A stretch of 64,000 nucleotides of DNA, taken from NCBI GenBank assembly GCA_902542235.1, contig CACBTT010000004.1, positions 25,334-89,333 of the forward strand. The letters are read 5' to 3'. Origin of the DNA: an uncultured Pelagibacteraceae bacterium. Lineage in GTDB: Bacteria; Pseudomonadota; Alphaproteobacteria; Pelagibacterales; Pelagibacteraceae. The translations under genes were made by a program, and so were the position numbers. Shown one piece after another: positions 25,091 through 34,708 of the stretch (positions within the stretch are counted from its first letter, which is position 1; each line of letters opens with the position of its first letter). The notes beneath the pieces are model-generated. The model made no database searches. It was not told where the DNA came from and saw nothing but the letters and a program-made list of their open reading frames with translations.

Positions 25091-25875
25091 TGAAAAAAGG
25101 AAAAAAATTATACGAAGGTAAAGCAAAAATAATTTTTGCAAGTAATGATAAAAAATATGTTATCCAACATTTTAAGGATGATGCAACCGCATTTAATAAT
25201 CAAAAAAAAGCAGTGATGGATGGTAAAGGAATTTTAAATAATAGGATTTCTGAACATATATTAACTCAGTTGAATAATGTTGGTATCAAAAATCATTTAG
25301 TAAAACGTTTAAATATGAGAGAACAACTCGTTCAGCATGTTGAAATTATACCTATTGAATTTATTGTAAGAAATATTGCAACTGGATCATTAACTAAAAG
25401 ATTAGGCATTGAAGATGGGACAGTCTTAGATAATCCATTAATAGAGTATTGCTTAAAAGATGATGATTTAGGAGATCCCTTAGTAAGCACTGAACACATC
25501 TTAGCTTTTAAATGGATGGAAAAAGATGAATTAAACTTAATTAATAAAGAATTAAATAGAATTAATGACTTTCTACAAGGCATGTTTAGAGGTGTTGGAA
25601 TTAAACTTGTAGATTTTAAGGTAGAATTTGGAAGATATGAAAAAAATGGAAAAAAAGAGATCATGCTCGCAGATGAAATAAGTCCAGATACCTGCAGACT
25701 ATGGGATGTAAATAGTGATAAAAAATTAGATAAAGATAGATTTAGAAAAGGCCTTGGTAATCTAATTGAGGCTTATCAAGAAGTTGCAAGAAGACTAGAT
25801 ATACTTCATGAACAGTCAAATATTAGACCATTAAAATACACCAAACCACAAGCAGTGAAAATTAAAAAGAAGTAA
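25090..25875 (+). CDS. purC: Phosphoribosylaminoimidazole-succinocarboxamide synthase
   Basis: Makes SAICAR from CAIR and aspartate with ATP. It has 261 residues, with KLYEGKAKIIF at the N-terminus, the EFIVRNIATGSLTKR motif, and the SPDTCRLWD motif (residues near 197-205). One-base overlaps with purB and purS indicate a single transcript. Confidence 0.97.
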   Translation: MKKGKKLYEGKAKIIFASNDKKYVIQHFKDDATAFNNQKKAVMDGKGILNNRISEHILTQLNNVGIKNHLVKRLNMREQLVQHVEIIPIEFIVRNIATGSLTKRLGIEDGTVLDNPLIEYCLKDDDLGDPLVSTEHILAFKWMEKDELNLINKELNRINDFLQGMFRGVGIKLVDFKVEFGRYEKNGKKEIMLADEISPDTCRLWDVNSDKKLDKDRFRKGLGNLIEAYQEVARRLDILHEQSNIRPLKYTKPQAVKIKKK

Positions 25876-26108
25876 TGAAAATTAAAGTAATTGTAACTCT
25901 AAAAAATGGAGTTTTAGATCCTCAAGGTAAGGCTATTCAACAAACTCTTAATGGAATGAACTTTGGAAATGTAGAGGATGTGAGACAAGGTAAATATTTT
26001 GAAATTGAAGTTAAAGAGAAAGATGAAAAGAAAGCAAAGTCTTTAGTAGATGATATGTGTAAAAAGCTATTGGCTAATCTTGTTATTGAGGATTACAAAA
26101 TAGTTTAA
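25875..26108 (+). CDS. purS: FGAM synthase subunit PurS
   Basis: A 77-residue small subunit of the three-part phosphoribosylformylglycinamidine synthase. Typical features are the opening IKVIVTLKNGVLDPQGKAI, then NVEDVRQGKYFEIEV and a terminal KLLANLVIEDY. PurS bridges PurQ and PurL. It sits directly before purQ and purL, as in other bacteria with the split enzyme. Confidence 0.95.
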   Translation: MKIKVIVTLKNGVLDPQGKAIQQTLNGMNFGNVEDVRQGKYFEIEVKEKDEKKAKSLVDDMCKKLLANLVIEDYKIV

Positions 26109-26111
26109 TAA

Positions 26112-26795
26112 ATGAGATCATCAGTCATTATTTTTCCAGGATCAAATTGTGATAGAGACATGGATGTGGCTCTAAAAAAATTTGGTTTTAAGAATCAAAT
26201 GGTTTGGCACAATGATCAATCTATTCCAAAATCAGATTTAATAGTATTGCCAGGTGGCTTTTCTTACGGTGATTACTTAAGGTGTGGAAGCATTGCTTCT
26301 AAATCAAAAATTATAAAATCAGTAATTGATTTTGCTAATTCAGGGGGATTAGTTCTGGGAATTTGTAATGGATTTCAAATCTTAACAGAAACAGGCTTAC
26401 TTAATGGAATACTACAACAAAATAAGTTTCTTAATTTTATATGCTGCAATGTTTTTGTAAAAGTTAAAGATAAACAAAATAAATATTTCAAAGATTTAAA
26501 AAAAGATGTTTTAGAACTTCATATTGCCCATAATGAAGGCAATTACTTTTGTAGTGATGATGAATTAAAATCATTGGAAGATAATAATCAAATAGCTGTA
26601 ACGTATTGTGGAAAAGATGGATCAGAAAATGAAACAACCAATCCAAACGGAGCTATTAAAAATATAGCTGGAATATTTAATAAAAATAAAAATGTTCTGG
26701 GAATGATGCCACATCCTGAGAGAATGATTGATAAATATTTATCAGGTGAAGATGGTTCATTATTTTTCAAAAACATCTTAGATAATTTTAAATAA
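26112..26795 (+). CDS. purQ: FGAM synthase glutaminase subunit PurQ
   Basis: A 227-residue class I glutamine amidotransferase. The opening is SVIIFPGSNCDRDM, the nucleophile Cys lies in LVLGICNGFQIL, and the catalytic His and Glu lie in MMPHPERM near the C-terminus. It supplies ammonia to PurL. The stop overlaps the purL start by one base. Confidence 0.97.
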   Translation: MRSSVIIFPGSNCDRDMDVALKKFGFKNQMVWHNDQSIPKSDLIVLPGGFSYGDYLRCGSIASKSKIIKSVIDFANSGGLVLGICNGFQILTETGLLNGILQQNKFLNFICCNVFVKVKDKQNKYFKDLKKDVLELHIAHNEGNYFCSDDELKSLEDNNQIAVTYCGKDGSENETTNPNGAIKNIAGIFNKNKNVLGMMPHPERMIDKYLSGEDGSLFFKNILDNFK

Positions 26796-28987
26796 TGGAA
26801 GTCACAGAAGCAGTTGCGATAGATCACGGATTAAAAAAAGAGGAGTTTTCTAAAATATGTGAACTTCTTAAGAGAACACCTAATTTAACCGAGCTTGCGA
26901 TATTTTCTGCAATGTGGAATGAACATTGCTCCTATAAGTCCTCAAGAAAACATTTAAAAAAAATGCACACCAAAGGAAAACAGGTTATTCAAGGACCAGG
27001 GGAAAATGCTGGTGTTATTGACATTGGAGATGATGATGCAATTGTATTTAAAATTGAAAGCCACAATCATCCCTCGTTTATTGAACCTTATCAAGGTGCA
27101 GCAACTGGAGTTGGTGGAATTATGAGGGATGTGTTCACAATGGGAGCAAGACCAATAGCAAATCTAAATTCAATTCATTTTGGCTCACCTCAACATAAAA
27201 AAACAAGAAACTTATTAAGAGGAGTTGTTAAAGGTATTGGGGGTTATGGTAATTGTATAGGAGTTCCAACCATTGCTGGCCAAACTACTTTTGATGAATC
27301 TTACAATGGAAATATATTAGTAAATGCCATGACTCTTGGCTTAGTAAATAAAAATAAGATTTTTTATTCAAAAGCAGCTGGATTAAATAAACCAGTAATA
27401 TACGTAGGTTCAAAAACTGGAAGAGATGGAATTCATGGTGCCAGTATGGCTTCGGCAACTTTCGATGACAAAATTGAAGAAAAAAAGCCAACGGTTCAGG
27501 TCGGAGACCCTTTCACTGAAAAATTATTACTTGAAGCTTGTCTAGAATTGATGGCTGATAATTCAATTATTGCAATTCAAGATATGGGTGCAGCAGGATT
27601 AACATCTTCGAGTGTGGAAATGGCATCAAAAGGAAATCTTGGAATTGAATTAAATCTAAATAAAGTTCCTTGTAGAGAAGAAAAAATGACACCATACGAA
27701 ATAATGTTGTCTGAAAGCCAAGAGAGAATGCTTATTGTTCTTGAAAAAGGAAAAGAAGAACACGCTAAGAAAATATTTGACAAATGGAATCTAGATTTTG
27801 CAATTATAGGTAAAACAACAAACTCGAAAAAAATAGAATTAATATTTAATAATAAAAAAGTTGCGGAAATACCGATTGATCTTCTTGCTGAAAATGCTCC
27901 AATATATGATCGTCCTTGGAAAAAAACTAAATTACCGCAAAAATTAAAATTTGATAAAGATGAATTTAAATCATTAAAATTATCAGATTGTCTAAAGAAG
28001 ATTTTAAGTAATTCAAATGTTTCAGATAAAAAATGGATATGGGATCAATATGACCATACAGTAATGGGTGATACAATTCAAAAACCTGGTGGTGATGCTG
28101 GTGTTGTAAGGGTACATGGGACCAATAAAGCGGTAGCAGCATCAGTAGATTCATCCGCATTATATTGTTTCTCGCATCCATTAACTGGAGGAAAACAAAT
28201 AGTTTGTGAGAGCTATAGAAATCTTATTTCGGTAGGAGCCAAACCTATTGCTATTACAAATTGTTTAAACTTCGGAAACCCAGAAAAAGAAAAAAATATG
28301 GGTGAATTTGTAGAATGTGTTGAAGGTATTACAGAAGCAAGCAAGTATCTAGATTTTCCAGTCGTATCTGGAAATGTATCATTTTATAACGAAACAAAAG
28401 ATAAAGGTATCAAACCTACGCCGACAATTGGAGGTGTTGGACTAATCCCTGACTATCAACAAATGCTTACTATGGATTTTAAAACTGAAGGAAACTTAGT
28501 ATATGTAATTGGTAAAACTGATGGGCATTTAGATCAAAGTATTTTTGCAAGAGAGCTTTTAAATGAAAAAAAAGGTCCACCACCAACTGTTAATTTATTT
28601 AATGAAAAAAACATCGGTGAAACTGTATTAGATTTATCTAGAAAAAAACTTATTGTAAGTTGCCATGATGTATCAATAGGTGGAATTTTAACAGCGGTAT
28701 CAAAAATGTGTATTAAAGGAAAAAAAGGAATAAAAATTAATTCACTTAAAGGTTTAATAAATAAATATGAATATTTCTTTGGTGAAGATCAGGCTAGATA
28801 TATTGTAGAAATACCTGAAGTTAGCTTGAAGAGAGTAAAAGAGATTTTAAACAAATATTCAGTGCATTTTGATGAATTGGGGACAGTTAATGGACAATCA
28901 ATCGCATATAAAGATGATATCAATTTATCTATTGAAGAATTGGAAGATGCATATAAATATTGGTTAAAGAAGTACATGGATAGCTAA
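26795..28987 (+). CDS. purL: FGAM synthase large subunit PurL (small form)
   Basis: A 730-residue ATP-dependent synthetase subunit that uses PurQ-derived ammonia to form FGAM. It is the short PurL that needs separate PurS and PurQ. Visible family blocks are MWNEHCSYKSSRKHLK, KIESHNHPSFIEPYQGAATG, GARPIANLNSIHFG and, in the second half, a DQYDHTVMGDT segment and GGDAGVVRVHGT. The stop overlaps the bolA-like gene by one base. Confidence 0.97.
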   Translation: MEVTEAVAIDHGLKKEEFSKICELLKRTPNLTELAIFSAMWNEHCSYKSSRKHLKKMHTKGKQVIQGPGENAGVIDIGDDDAIVFKIESHNHPSFIEPYQGAATGVGGIMRDVFTMGARPIANLNSIHFGSPQHKKTRNLLRGVVKGIGGYGNCIGVPTIAGQTTFDESYNGNILVNAMTLGLVNKNKIFYSKAAGLNKPVIYVGSKTGRDGIHGASMASATFDDKIEEKKPTVQVGDPFTEKLLLEACLELMADNSIIAIQDMGAAGLTSSSVEMASKGNLGIELNLNKVPCREEKMTPYEIMLSESQERMLIVLEKGKEEHAKKIFDKWNLDFAIIGKTTNSKKIELIFNNKKVAEIPIDLLAENAPIYDRPWKKTKLPQKLKFDKDEFKSLKLSDCLKKILSNSNVSDKKWIWDQYDHTVMGDTIQKPGGDAGVVRVHGTNKAVAASVDSSALYCFSHPLTGGKQIVCESYRNLISVGAKPIAITNCLNFGNPEKEKNMGEFVECVEGITEASKYLDFPVVSGNVSFYNETKDKGIKPTPTIGGVGLIPDYQQMLTMDFKTEGNLVYVIGKTDGHLDQSIFARELLNEKKGPPPTVNLFNEKNIGETVLDLSRKKLIVSCHDVSIGGILTAVSKMCIKGKKGIKINSLKGLINKYEYFFGEDQARYIVEIPEVSLKRVKEILNKYSVHFDELGTVNGQSIAYKDDINLSIEELEDAYKYWLKKYMDS

Positions 28988-29217
28988 TGGCAATGGATTT
29001 AAAAGAAATTGAGAGTTTAATTAAAGATGGATTACCTGACGCAAAAGTTGAAATTCAAGATTTAGCTGGTGATGGCAATCACTATTCTGCTACAGTGACA
29101 TCTTCTCTGTTTTCTGGTAAAAGTAAAATAGAACAACACAAAATGGTATATAATTCTTTAAAAGGAAAAATGGGAAACGAGTTACATGCATTAGCAATTA
29201 AAACAAAGGAAATTTAA
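28987..29217 (+). CDS. BolA-family protein
   Basis: A 76-residue BolA-fold protein (MDLKEIESLIKDGLPDAKVE, then DGNHYSATVTSSLFSGKSK and HKMVYNSLKGKMGNELHALA). The conserved His of the HKMVY segment is the usual metal/Fe-S ligand when BolA pairs with a CGFS glutaredoxin. The glutaredoxin gene starts one base after its stop, so a BolA-Grx iron-sulphur partnership is strongly suggested by context. Confidence 0.92.
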   Translation: MAMDLKEIESLIKDGLPDAKVEIQDLAGDGNHYSATVTSSLFSGKSKIEQHKMVYNSLKGKMGNELHALAIKTKEI

Positions 29218-29556
29218 ATGGAACAAGATACAAATGATTTAATAAAAAGTGAAATTGAAAATAACGATGTATGCTTATTTATGAAAGGTACACCGGATGC
29301 TCCACAATGTGGTTTTTCAATGGCAACTTCAAATATTTTAAAAGTTCTCGAAGTTAAATTTAAAGGTGTAAATGTTTTAGCAGATCAAAAGCTAAGGGAA
29401 GGCATAAAAGTATTTAGCGAATGGCCAACAATACCACAATTGTATGTCAAAAACGAATTTATTGGTGGATGTGATATTGTAAAAGAAATGTATGAGAGTG
29501 GAGAGTTAGCTAAACTTTTTGAATCAAAGGGTATAAATTTTAAACCTAAAAATTAA
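29218..29556 (+). CDS. grxD: Monothiol glutaredoxin (CGFS type)
   Basis: A 112-residue Grx4-type protein for Fe-S cluster storage or transfer. The active site is QCGFSMAT (CGFS), with KGTPDAPQ before it and WPTIPQLYVKNEFIGGCDIV providing the glutathione-binding Thr-Pro and GG. It lies directly after the bolA-like gene; the two probably work as a complex. Confidence 0.95.
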   Translation: MEQDTNDLIKSEIENNDVCLFMKGTPDAPQCGFSMATSNILKVLEVKFKGVNVLADQKLREGIKVFSEWPTIPQLYVKNEFIGGCDIVKEMYESGELAKLFESKGINFKPKN

Positions 29557-30174
29557 TTATCTAGAATAATATTCAATTACTAAGTTTGGCTCCATTACAA
29601 CTGGATAAGGCACTTCTTCAAAAGTAGGGATTCTGACGAATTTAACTTTTTTGTTCTTTTCATCTAATTGTAAATATTCTGGAACGTCTCTTTCTTTGTT
29701 TGCAAGAGCAATGTCAATTAAAGCAAGTTGTTTAGATTTATCTCTAATTTCAATTGTATCTTCTTCTTTAACTTGGAAGCTTGCTATATTAACTTTTTTT
29801 CCATTTACTTTAACATGACCGTGGTTAATCAATTGTCTTGATGAAAAAATAGTGTTTGATAACTTTGATCTATAAATTACAGCATCTAATCTTCGTTCTA
29901 ATAATCCAATTAAATTTTCAGCTGTATCGCCTTTTTTCATGATCGCTTTTTTATAAACATTTCTAAACTGTCTTTCATTCATGTTTCCATAATAAGATTT
30001 TAATTTTTGTTTAGCCTGAAGTTGAATTCCATAGTCTGAAGGTTTACCAGCTTTTGTTTGTCCATGTTGTCCTGGAGGATAAGCTCTTGTATTAAAAGGA
30101 CTTTTGGGTCTGCCCCATAAGTTTACTTTTAACCTTCTATCTACTTTATGTTTAGAGTTTAATCTTTTTGTCAT
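29557..30174 (-). CDS. rpsD: 30S ribosomal protein S4
   Basis: A 205-residue primary 16S rRNA-binding protein that nucleates the small subunit. N-terminal region [21 protein letters not shown]4/Hsp70-like RNA-binding domain [20 protein letters not shown] and [19 protein letters not shown]. Convergent with the glutaredoxin gene with no gap. A short perfect inverted repeat (AGGCTT TAT AAGCCT, 30182-30196) lies just upstream of the start; a regulatory role is possible but unproven. Confidence 0.97.
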   Translation of the reverse strand: MTKRLNSKHKVDRRLKVNLWGRPKSPFNTRAYPPGQHGQTKAGKPSDYGIQLQAKQKLKSYYGNMNERQFRNVYKKAIMKKGDTAENLIGLLERRLDAVIYRSKLSNTIFSSRQLINHGHVKVNGKKVNIASFQVKEEDTIEIRDKSKQLALIDIALANKERDVPEYLQLDEKNKKVKFVRIPTFEEVPYPVVMEPNLVIEYYSR

Positions 30175-30209
30175 TAATAGGAGGCTTTATAAGCCTAAGT
30201 TATGTTTTG

Positions 30210-30929
30210 TCAATCAACCTTTTCTTTGCTTAAACCAGCAAATACACTCGATAAAATACGAGTTTCTTTTTCTGAAAGATTGAGTTTATAGAAAATACTT
30301 CTTAAATTTTCCATCATGATTGGTTTTTTTTCAGGTGGGTGAAAAAAATTCTTATTCTCTAAATTGTTAATACATAAATTTAACATTTTTTGAATATCAG
30401 TTTTATTTGCACTTTTAATTTTTTTTGATTTTTCAAAAATAAATTTTTTATTTGAAATTAGTCCACTTACTATTTGTGCTACTATAATTAAACTGTGAGA
30501 CAAATTTAAGGATCTAAAATTCTTATTACTTGGGATTTGCAAAGTATAATCAGCATAACTAACTTCATTATTTGATAACCCAGATGCTTCTGATCCAAAA
30601 AGAAAACCAACTTTTTTTTTGTAATTAATCTTATTAAGATCAGCTATTGATATATGTTTAATATTTTTATTTCTAAATCTTGCAGATGTTGCAACCAATA
30701 CATCCAAATTGCTTAATGATGTTTCTAAATTTTCATATACTTTTGCTTTTTTAATAACATCTTTTGCTCCAACAGAAGTTGCAATAATTTTGTCATTTGG
30801 AAATGATGGTTTGGGATTAACAACCGATAGATTGGTGAAATTAAAGTTTTTTAAAGCTCTAGCACAGGCTCCTATATTTTCCGACAACTGAGGCTTATGT
30901 AAAATGAAAGTTATATTTCTTAATGACAT
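30210..30929 (-). CDS. TrmJ-type tRNA 2'-O-ribose methyltransferase
   Basis: A 239-residue SPOUT enzyme. N-terminal knot motif ITFILHKPQLSENIGACARA, middle GFLFGSEASGLSNNEVSYAD, C-terminal LNLSHSLIIVAQIV. This is the TrmJ/LasT pattern, which modifies position 32 of tRNAs. I take the ATG at 30929, which overlaps the citramalate synthase stop (TGATG); a TTG one codon upstream is possible. Confidence 0.87.
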   Translation of the reverse strand: MSLRNITFILHKPQLSENIGACARALKNFNFTNLSVVNPKPSFPNDKIIATSVGAKDVIKKAKVYENLETSLSNLDVLVATSARFRNKNIKHISIADLNKINYKKKVGFLFGSEASGLSNNEVSYADYTLQIPSNKNFRSLNLSHSLIIVAQIVSGLISNKKFIFEKSKKIKSANKTDIQKMLNLCINNLENKNFFHPPEKKPIMMENLRSIFYKLNLSEKETRILSSVFAGLSKEKVD

Positions 30930-32530
30930 CAAGTACTTGCAGGAGCATTATCCTTGAAAAGCTTATAATCCAAACTATCAACTAAAGCTTTAAAAGATGC
31001 ATCAATAATATTTGGAGAAACTCCTATTGTGAACCAATTAACATGTTTTGAGTCCGCACTTTCTATAGAAACTCTAGTAACAGCTCCGGTTCCTGTATTT
31101 AAAATTCTAACTTTGTAATCAACTAGCTTTAAATCTTTTAAATATTCTGAATATTTTTCAAGTTTATTTACATTTTTTCTGATTGCATTATCCAAAGCAT
31201 TAACAGGTCCATTACCTTCACCCTCACATAATATTTCATGACCATCCACTTCAAGTTTTGCTTTTGCAAATGATATTACTTCTCCAGTAGAATCTTTCTT
31301 AACGGAAACATCATATTCGTTAATTGAAATATATCTTGGTATTTCCCCCATCAATCTTCTAGCTAAAAGTTCAAAAGATGCATCAGCACCATCGTAACTA
31401 TATCCTATAAATTCTCTATCTTTTACCTCGTGAAGAAGTTTTTTAATTTTTGGATCGTCTTTTTTAATATTAATGCCAATTGCATTTAACCTAGACATTA
31501 TATTAGATTGTCCTGATTGATCAGAAATAACAATATTCCTAGCATTACCTACTTCATCAGGATTAATATGTTCATAAGTTTTTGGATCTTTTTGTACAGC
31601 TGATACATGCATCCCACCCTTATGAGAAAATGCAGAAGCACCTACATAAGGTAAATGTTTGTTTGGTTTTCTATTCAGTATTTCATCTAATAATCTTGAA
31701 CATTGTGTTAAATTTTTAATATTTTCTGGTTTGATATTAATTTCATATTTGTCTGAAAAGTCTTTTTTTAAAAAAAAAGTTGGGATCAAAGACATCAAAT
31801 TTGCATTACCACATCTTTCTCCAAGTCCATTTATTGTACCCTGAACCTGTCTAACTCCTGCTTGAACAGCTACTAAACTATTAGCAACTGCATTTTCTGT
31901 ATCATTGTGGGCATGTATTCCAAGGTTTTTACCTGGTATATGCTTTGTTACTTCTTCAACAATTTTAGAAATTTCATGAGGCAATGTCCCTCCATTAGTA
32001 TCACATAATACAATCCATCTTGCACCATTATCAAACGCTGCTTTTAAACATGATATTGCATATTCAGGATTTGATTTATAACCATCAAAGAAGTGTTCAG
32101 CATCAAACATAAATTCTTTACCTGAACTAACTATATGCTTTGCGCTCTCACTTATATTTTCTAAATTTTGATCGTTTGAAATTCCTAAAGCAACATCCAC
32201 ATGAAAATCCCAACTTTTACCAAATAAACAAACAGATGAACTCTTTGAATTAATCAAAGATGACAACATAGGATCATTTTTTGCACTATGCTCAGATTTT
32301 TTAGTCATGCCAAAAGCAGTAAGATTAGCGTTTTTAAAGTTTTGATCCTTGTTAAAAAATTCTGTATCAGTTGGATTTGCTCCTGGCCAACCACCTTCTA
32401 TATAATCAACTCCCAAATTATCCAAAGATTTGGCAATTTTTTCTTTTTCATTTAATGAAAAATCTACTCCTTGAGTTTGTGCCCCATCTCTAAGTGTAGT
32501 ATCAAATATATAGATTTTTTCTTTACTCAT
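30929..32530 (-). CDS. cimA: (R)-citramalate synthase
   Basis: Condenses pyruvate and acetyl-CoA to citramalate, the threonine-independent entry to isoleucine. A 533-residue member of the isopropylmalate synthase family: DTTLRDGAQTQGVDF at the N-terminus, metal-binding His pair in NLGIHAHNDTENAVANS, GLGERCGNANL and a C-terminal LeuA-type regulatory domain. Citramalate rather than isopropylmalate synthase is inferred from the GAQTQGVDF and length pattern. The ATG at 32530 overlaps the cysS stop (ATGA); a GTG four codons earlier would lie inside cysS. Confidence 0.88.
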   Translation of the reverse strand: MSKEKIYIFDTTLRDGAQTQGVDFSLNEKEKIAKSLDNLGVDYIEGGWPGANPTDTEFFNKDQNFKNANLTAFGMTKKSEHSAKNDPMLSSLINSKSSSVCLFGKSWDFHVDVALGISNDQNLENISESAKHIVSSGKEFMFDAEHFFDGYKSNPEYAISCLKAAFDNGARWIVLCDTNGGTLPHEISKIVEEVTKHIPGKNLGIHAHNDTENAVANSLVAVQAGVRQVQGTINGLGERCGNANLMSLIPTFFLKKDFSDKYEINIKPENIKNLTQCSRLLDEILNRKPNKHLPYVGASAFSHKGGMHVSAVQKDPKTYEHINPDEVGNARNIVISDQSGQSNIMSRLNAIGINIKKDDPKIKKLLHEVKDREFIGYSYDGADASFELLARRLMGEIPRYISINEYDVSVKKDSTGEVISFAKAKLEVDGHEILCEGEGNGPVNALDNAIRKNVNKLEKYSEYLKDLKLVDYKVRILNTGTGAVTRVSIESADSKHVNWFTIGVSPNIIDASFKALVDSLDYKLFKDNAPAST

Positions 32531-33888
32531 TTTAATTTCCACGAGGTTGTACCATCTTTATCTTCAATTAAAATACCCTTGTCTAAAAGATCTTTCCTTA
32601 TTTTGTCAGCTAATTCATAATTTTTTTCATCTCTTGCTTTATTTCTCTCAGTTATTTTTGAATTAATTTCATCCTCTGAAAGAGAAATTGTATTTTTTTT
32701 TGTTTGTAGCCACTCTTCTGAAGTATCAGTTAATAAACCTATAAAATTACAAGCTTTTACAAAAGTTGCTTTATCCTCGTTCGTTCCATTTGAAGCTCTA
32801 CTATATAAAGAATGTAAATTTGCAATATAACCAGGAGTATTTAAATCGTCATATAAAGGGTCTAATAATTCATCTGGTAATATTTTACTTTTATCAACAT
32901 CAGAATAGATTGAATACCATTTGTTTAAAGTCTTTTCACATTCTATTATTAATTTTTCATTCCAATCTAATCCTTGTCTATAGTGAGCACTAATTAATGC
33001 TAATCTTAAAACTTGACCATTATATTTATTTTTAAAATCTTTTATTTTAAATATATTTCCCTTAGATTTTGCCATTTTTTCATTAGAAAGAGTTATAAAT
33101 CCGTTATGAACCCAATAATTTGCAAATGAATTTGTTTCATTTGCACACCTTGATTGAGCAATCTCATTTTCATGATGAGGAAAAATCAAGTCTCTACCGC
33201 CCCCATGAATATCAAATTCTTCACCCAAATATCTTTTAGACATAACCGAACATTCTAAATGCCAACCTGGTCTACCTTTGCCCCAAGGAGATTCCCATGA
33301 AGGCTCTTTATCTGTTGATGGTTTCCATAATACAAAATCTTCAGGATTTTTTTTTATTTCTGAAACCTCTACTCGTGAACCAGCTATTAATTCATCTAAC
33401 TTTTTATTAGATAGTTTTCCATAATCACTAAATTTTTTAACTTCAAAATAAACATGCTTATCCTTTGAATATGCAAACCCTTTTTTCTCTAGTTCTGTGA
33501 TCATTTCAATCATTTGTTTTATATTTTCTGTTGCCTTTGGTTCGCTGTTTGGTGTTTCACATTTTAAGTACTTACAGTCTTCATGAAAGTTTTCAGTAAT
33601 TTTTGAAGTTAAGTCGTTTATAGAAATATTTTGATCATTAGATGCTTTGATTATTTTGTCATCTATGTCTGTTATATTTCTGATATATTTTACAGATGTT
33701 GATCCATATTTATTTTTTAGAATTTTATATAGAATATCAAAAACAACTAATGGTCTGGCATTACCAATATGTGGATCATCATAAACAGTAGGACCACAAA
33801 CATACATGCCTATGGATTTTTCATTTTTGGGAGTAAATTTTTCTTTCTTACCACCTAGACTATTAGTTAAAAATATATCTTTAGCCAT
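32527..33888 (-). CDS. cysS: Cysteinyl-tRNA synthetase
   Basis: A 453-residue class I aminoacyl-tRNA synthetase. The HIGH-type motif is DPHIGNARPL, preceded by MYVCGPTVYD with the zinc Cys. The zinc site continues in WHLECSVM and GGGRDLIFPHHENEIAQS, and the KMSKS-type motif is KMAKSKGN. It lies upstream of cimA, with which it overlaps by four bases. Confidence 0.97.
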   Translation of the reverse strand: MAKDIFLTNSLGGKKEKFTPKNEKSIGMYVCGPTVYDDPHIGNARPLVVFDILYKILKNKYGSTSVKYIRNITDIDDKIIKASNDQNISINDLTSKITENFHEDCKYLKCETPNSEPKATENIKQMIEMITELEKKGFAYSKDKHVYFEVKKFSDYGKLSNKKLDELIAGSRVEVSEIKKNPEDFVLWKPSTDKEPSWESPWGKGRPGWHLECSVMSKRYLGEEFDIHGGGRDLIFPHHENEIAQSRCANETNSFANYWVHNGFITLSNEKMAKSKGNIFKIKDFKNKYNGQVLRLALISAHYRQGLDWNEKLIIECEKTLNKWYSIYSDVDKSKILPDELLDPLYDDLNTPGYIANLHSLYSRASNGTNEDKATFVKACNFIGLLTDTSEEWLQTKKNTISLSEDEINSKITERNKARDEKNYELADKIRKDLLDKGILIEDKDGTTSWKLK

Positions 33889-33933
33889 ACAACTAGGAAT
33901 ATACTTAAATTATAGATTTGTGAATCTATTTGA

Positions 33934-34671
33934 TTAATTGGGAATTTTGCATACTGGAATTGGTTCCATTTTATGCAAATTTGCACTTCGAATTGAATTA
34001 TATTTATCTCTATTTACAGAATTTTCATTATCCATTGCTTCTTCTAATTCTTTATATGACAAACCAAGCTGTCCCTCATCAGTACGACCATCATCCCATA
34101 AACCATCTGTCGGAGGAGCATCAATAATCTCTTTTAAAATTCCAAGTTCTTTACCAAGTTCCCATACCTCAGTTTTATTACAATCTGCTATTGGAGAAAT
34201 ATCTACTCCACCATCACCATATTTTGTATAAAAACCAACTCCAAAATCTTCTACTTTATTTCCTGTTCCAACAACTATCCCATTGTTTGCTGCAGCTACT
34301 TGATAAAGCGTTGTCATTCTTAATCTTGCTCTAGAATTTGCCATTCCGTGTTCACTACCAAAATTGTTTAGTGTTCCTTCAAATGTTTTAAATAAACTAT
34401 CTAATTCTAATGTGTGTCCCTCTACATTGCTAAAATTCTTCTTTAACCACTCTTGATGTGCCAAACTTAGATCATGTTGTGCAGATTTTTGTTTAATTGG
34501 CATTGATAAAACAATTGTTTTTAAACCAGTCATTGCACTTAATGTACTTGAGACAGAAGAGTCTATTCCACCAGAAATACCAATCACTAAAGATTGAGCT
34601 TTTTTTGGCATAGAATTCACGTAATCTGAAATCCAGTTTTTAATGTGATTCACTTTATCTTTAGGTGTCAT
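33934..34671 (-). CDS. nadE: NAD synthetase, ammonia-dependent type
   Basis: A 245-residue ATP pyrophosphatase that amidates NaAD to NAD. P-loop SGGIDSSVSS near residues 30-40; ARLRMTTLYQVAAANNGIVVGTGNK and GVGFYTKYGDGGVDISPIAD are characteristic NadE segments. There is no N-terminal glutaminase domain, so it should use ammonia or a separate donor. It lies between DAHP synthase and cysS on the same strand. Confidence 0.94.
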   Translation of the reverse strand: MTPKDKVNHIKNWISDYVNSMPKKAQSLVIGISGGIDSSVSSTLSAMTGLKTIVLSMPIKQKSAQHDLSLAHQEWLKKNFSNVEGHTLELDSLFKTFEGTLNNFGSEHGMANSRARLRMTTLYQVAAANNGIVVGTGNKVEDFGVGFYTKYGDGGVDISPIADCNKTEVWELGKELGILKEIIDAPPTDGLWDDGRTDEGQLGLSYKELEEAMDNENSVNRDKYNSIRSANLHKMEPIPVCKIPN

Positions 34672-34708
34672 AATTTATATATAAGAAAAAAAATTTATTT
34701 TTAAACTG

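Noticed and set aside
30182..30196. AGGCTT TAT AAGCCT inverted repeat as a terminator after rpsD leader or an S4 autoregulatory site
   Set aside because: The stem is only 6 bp with no T-run, and I cannot show similarity to a known S4 target; noted in the rpsD entry only.
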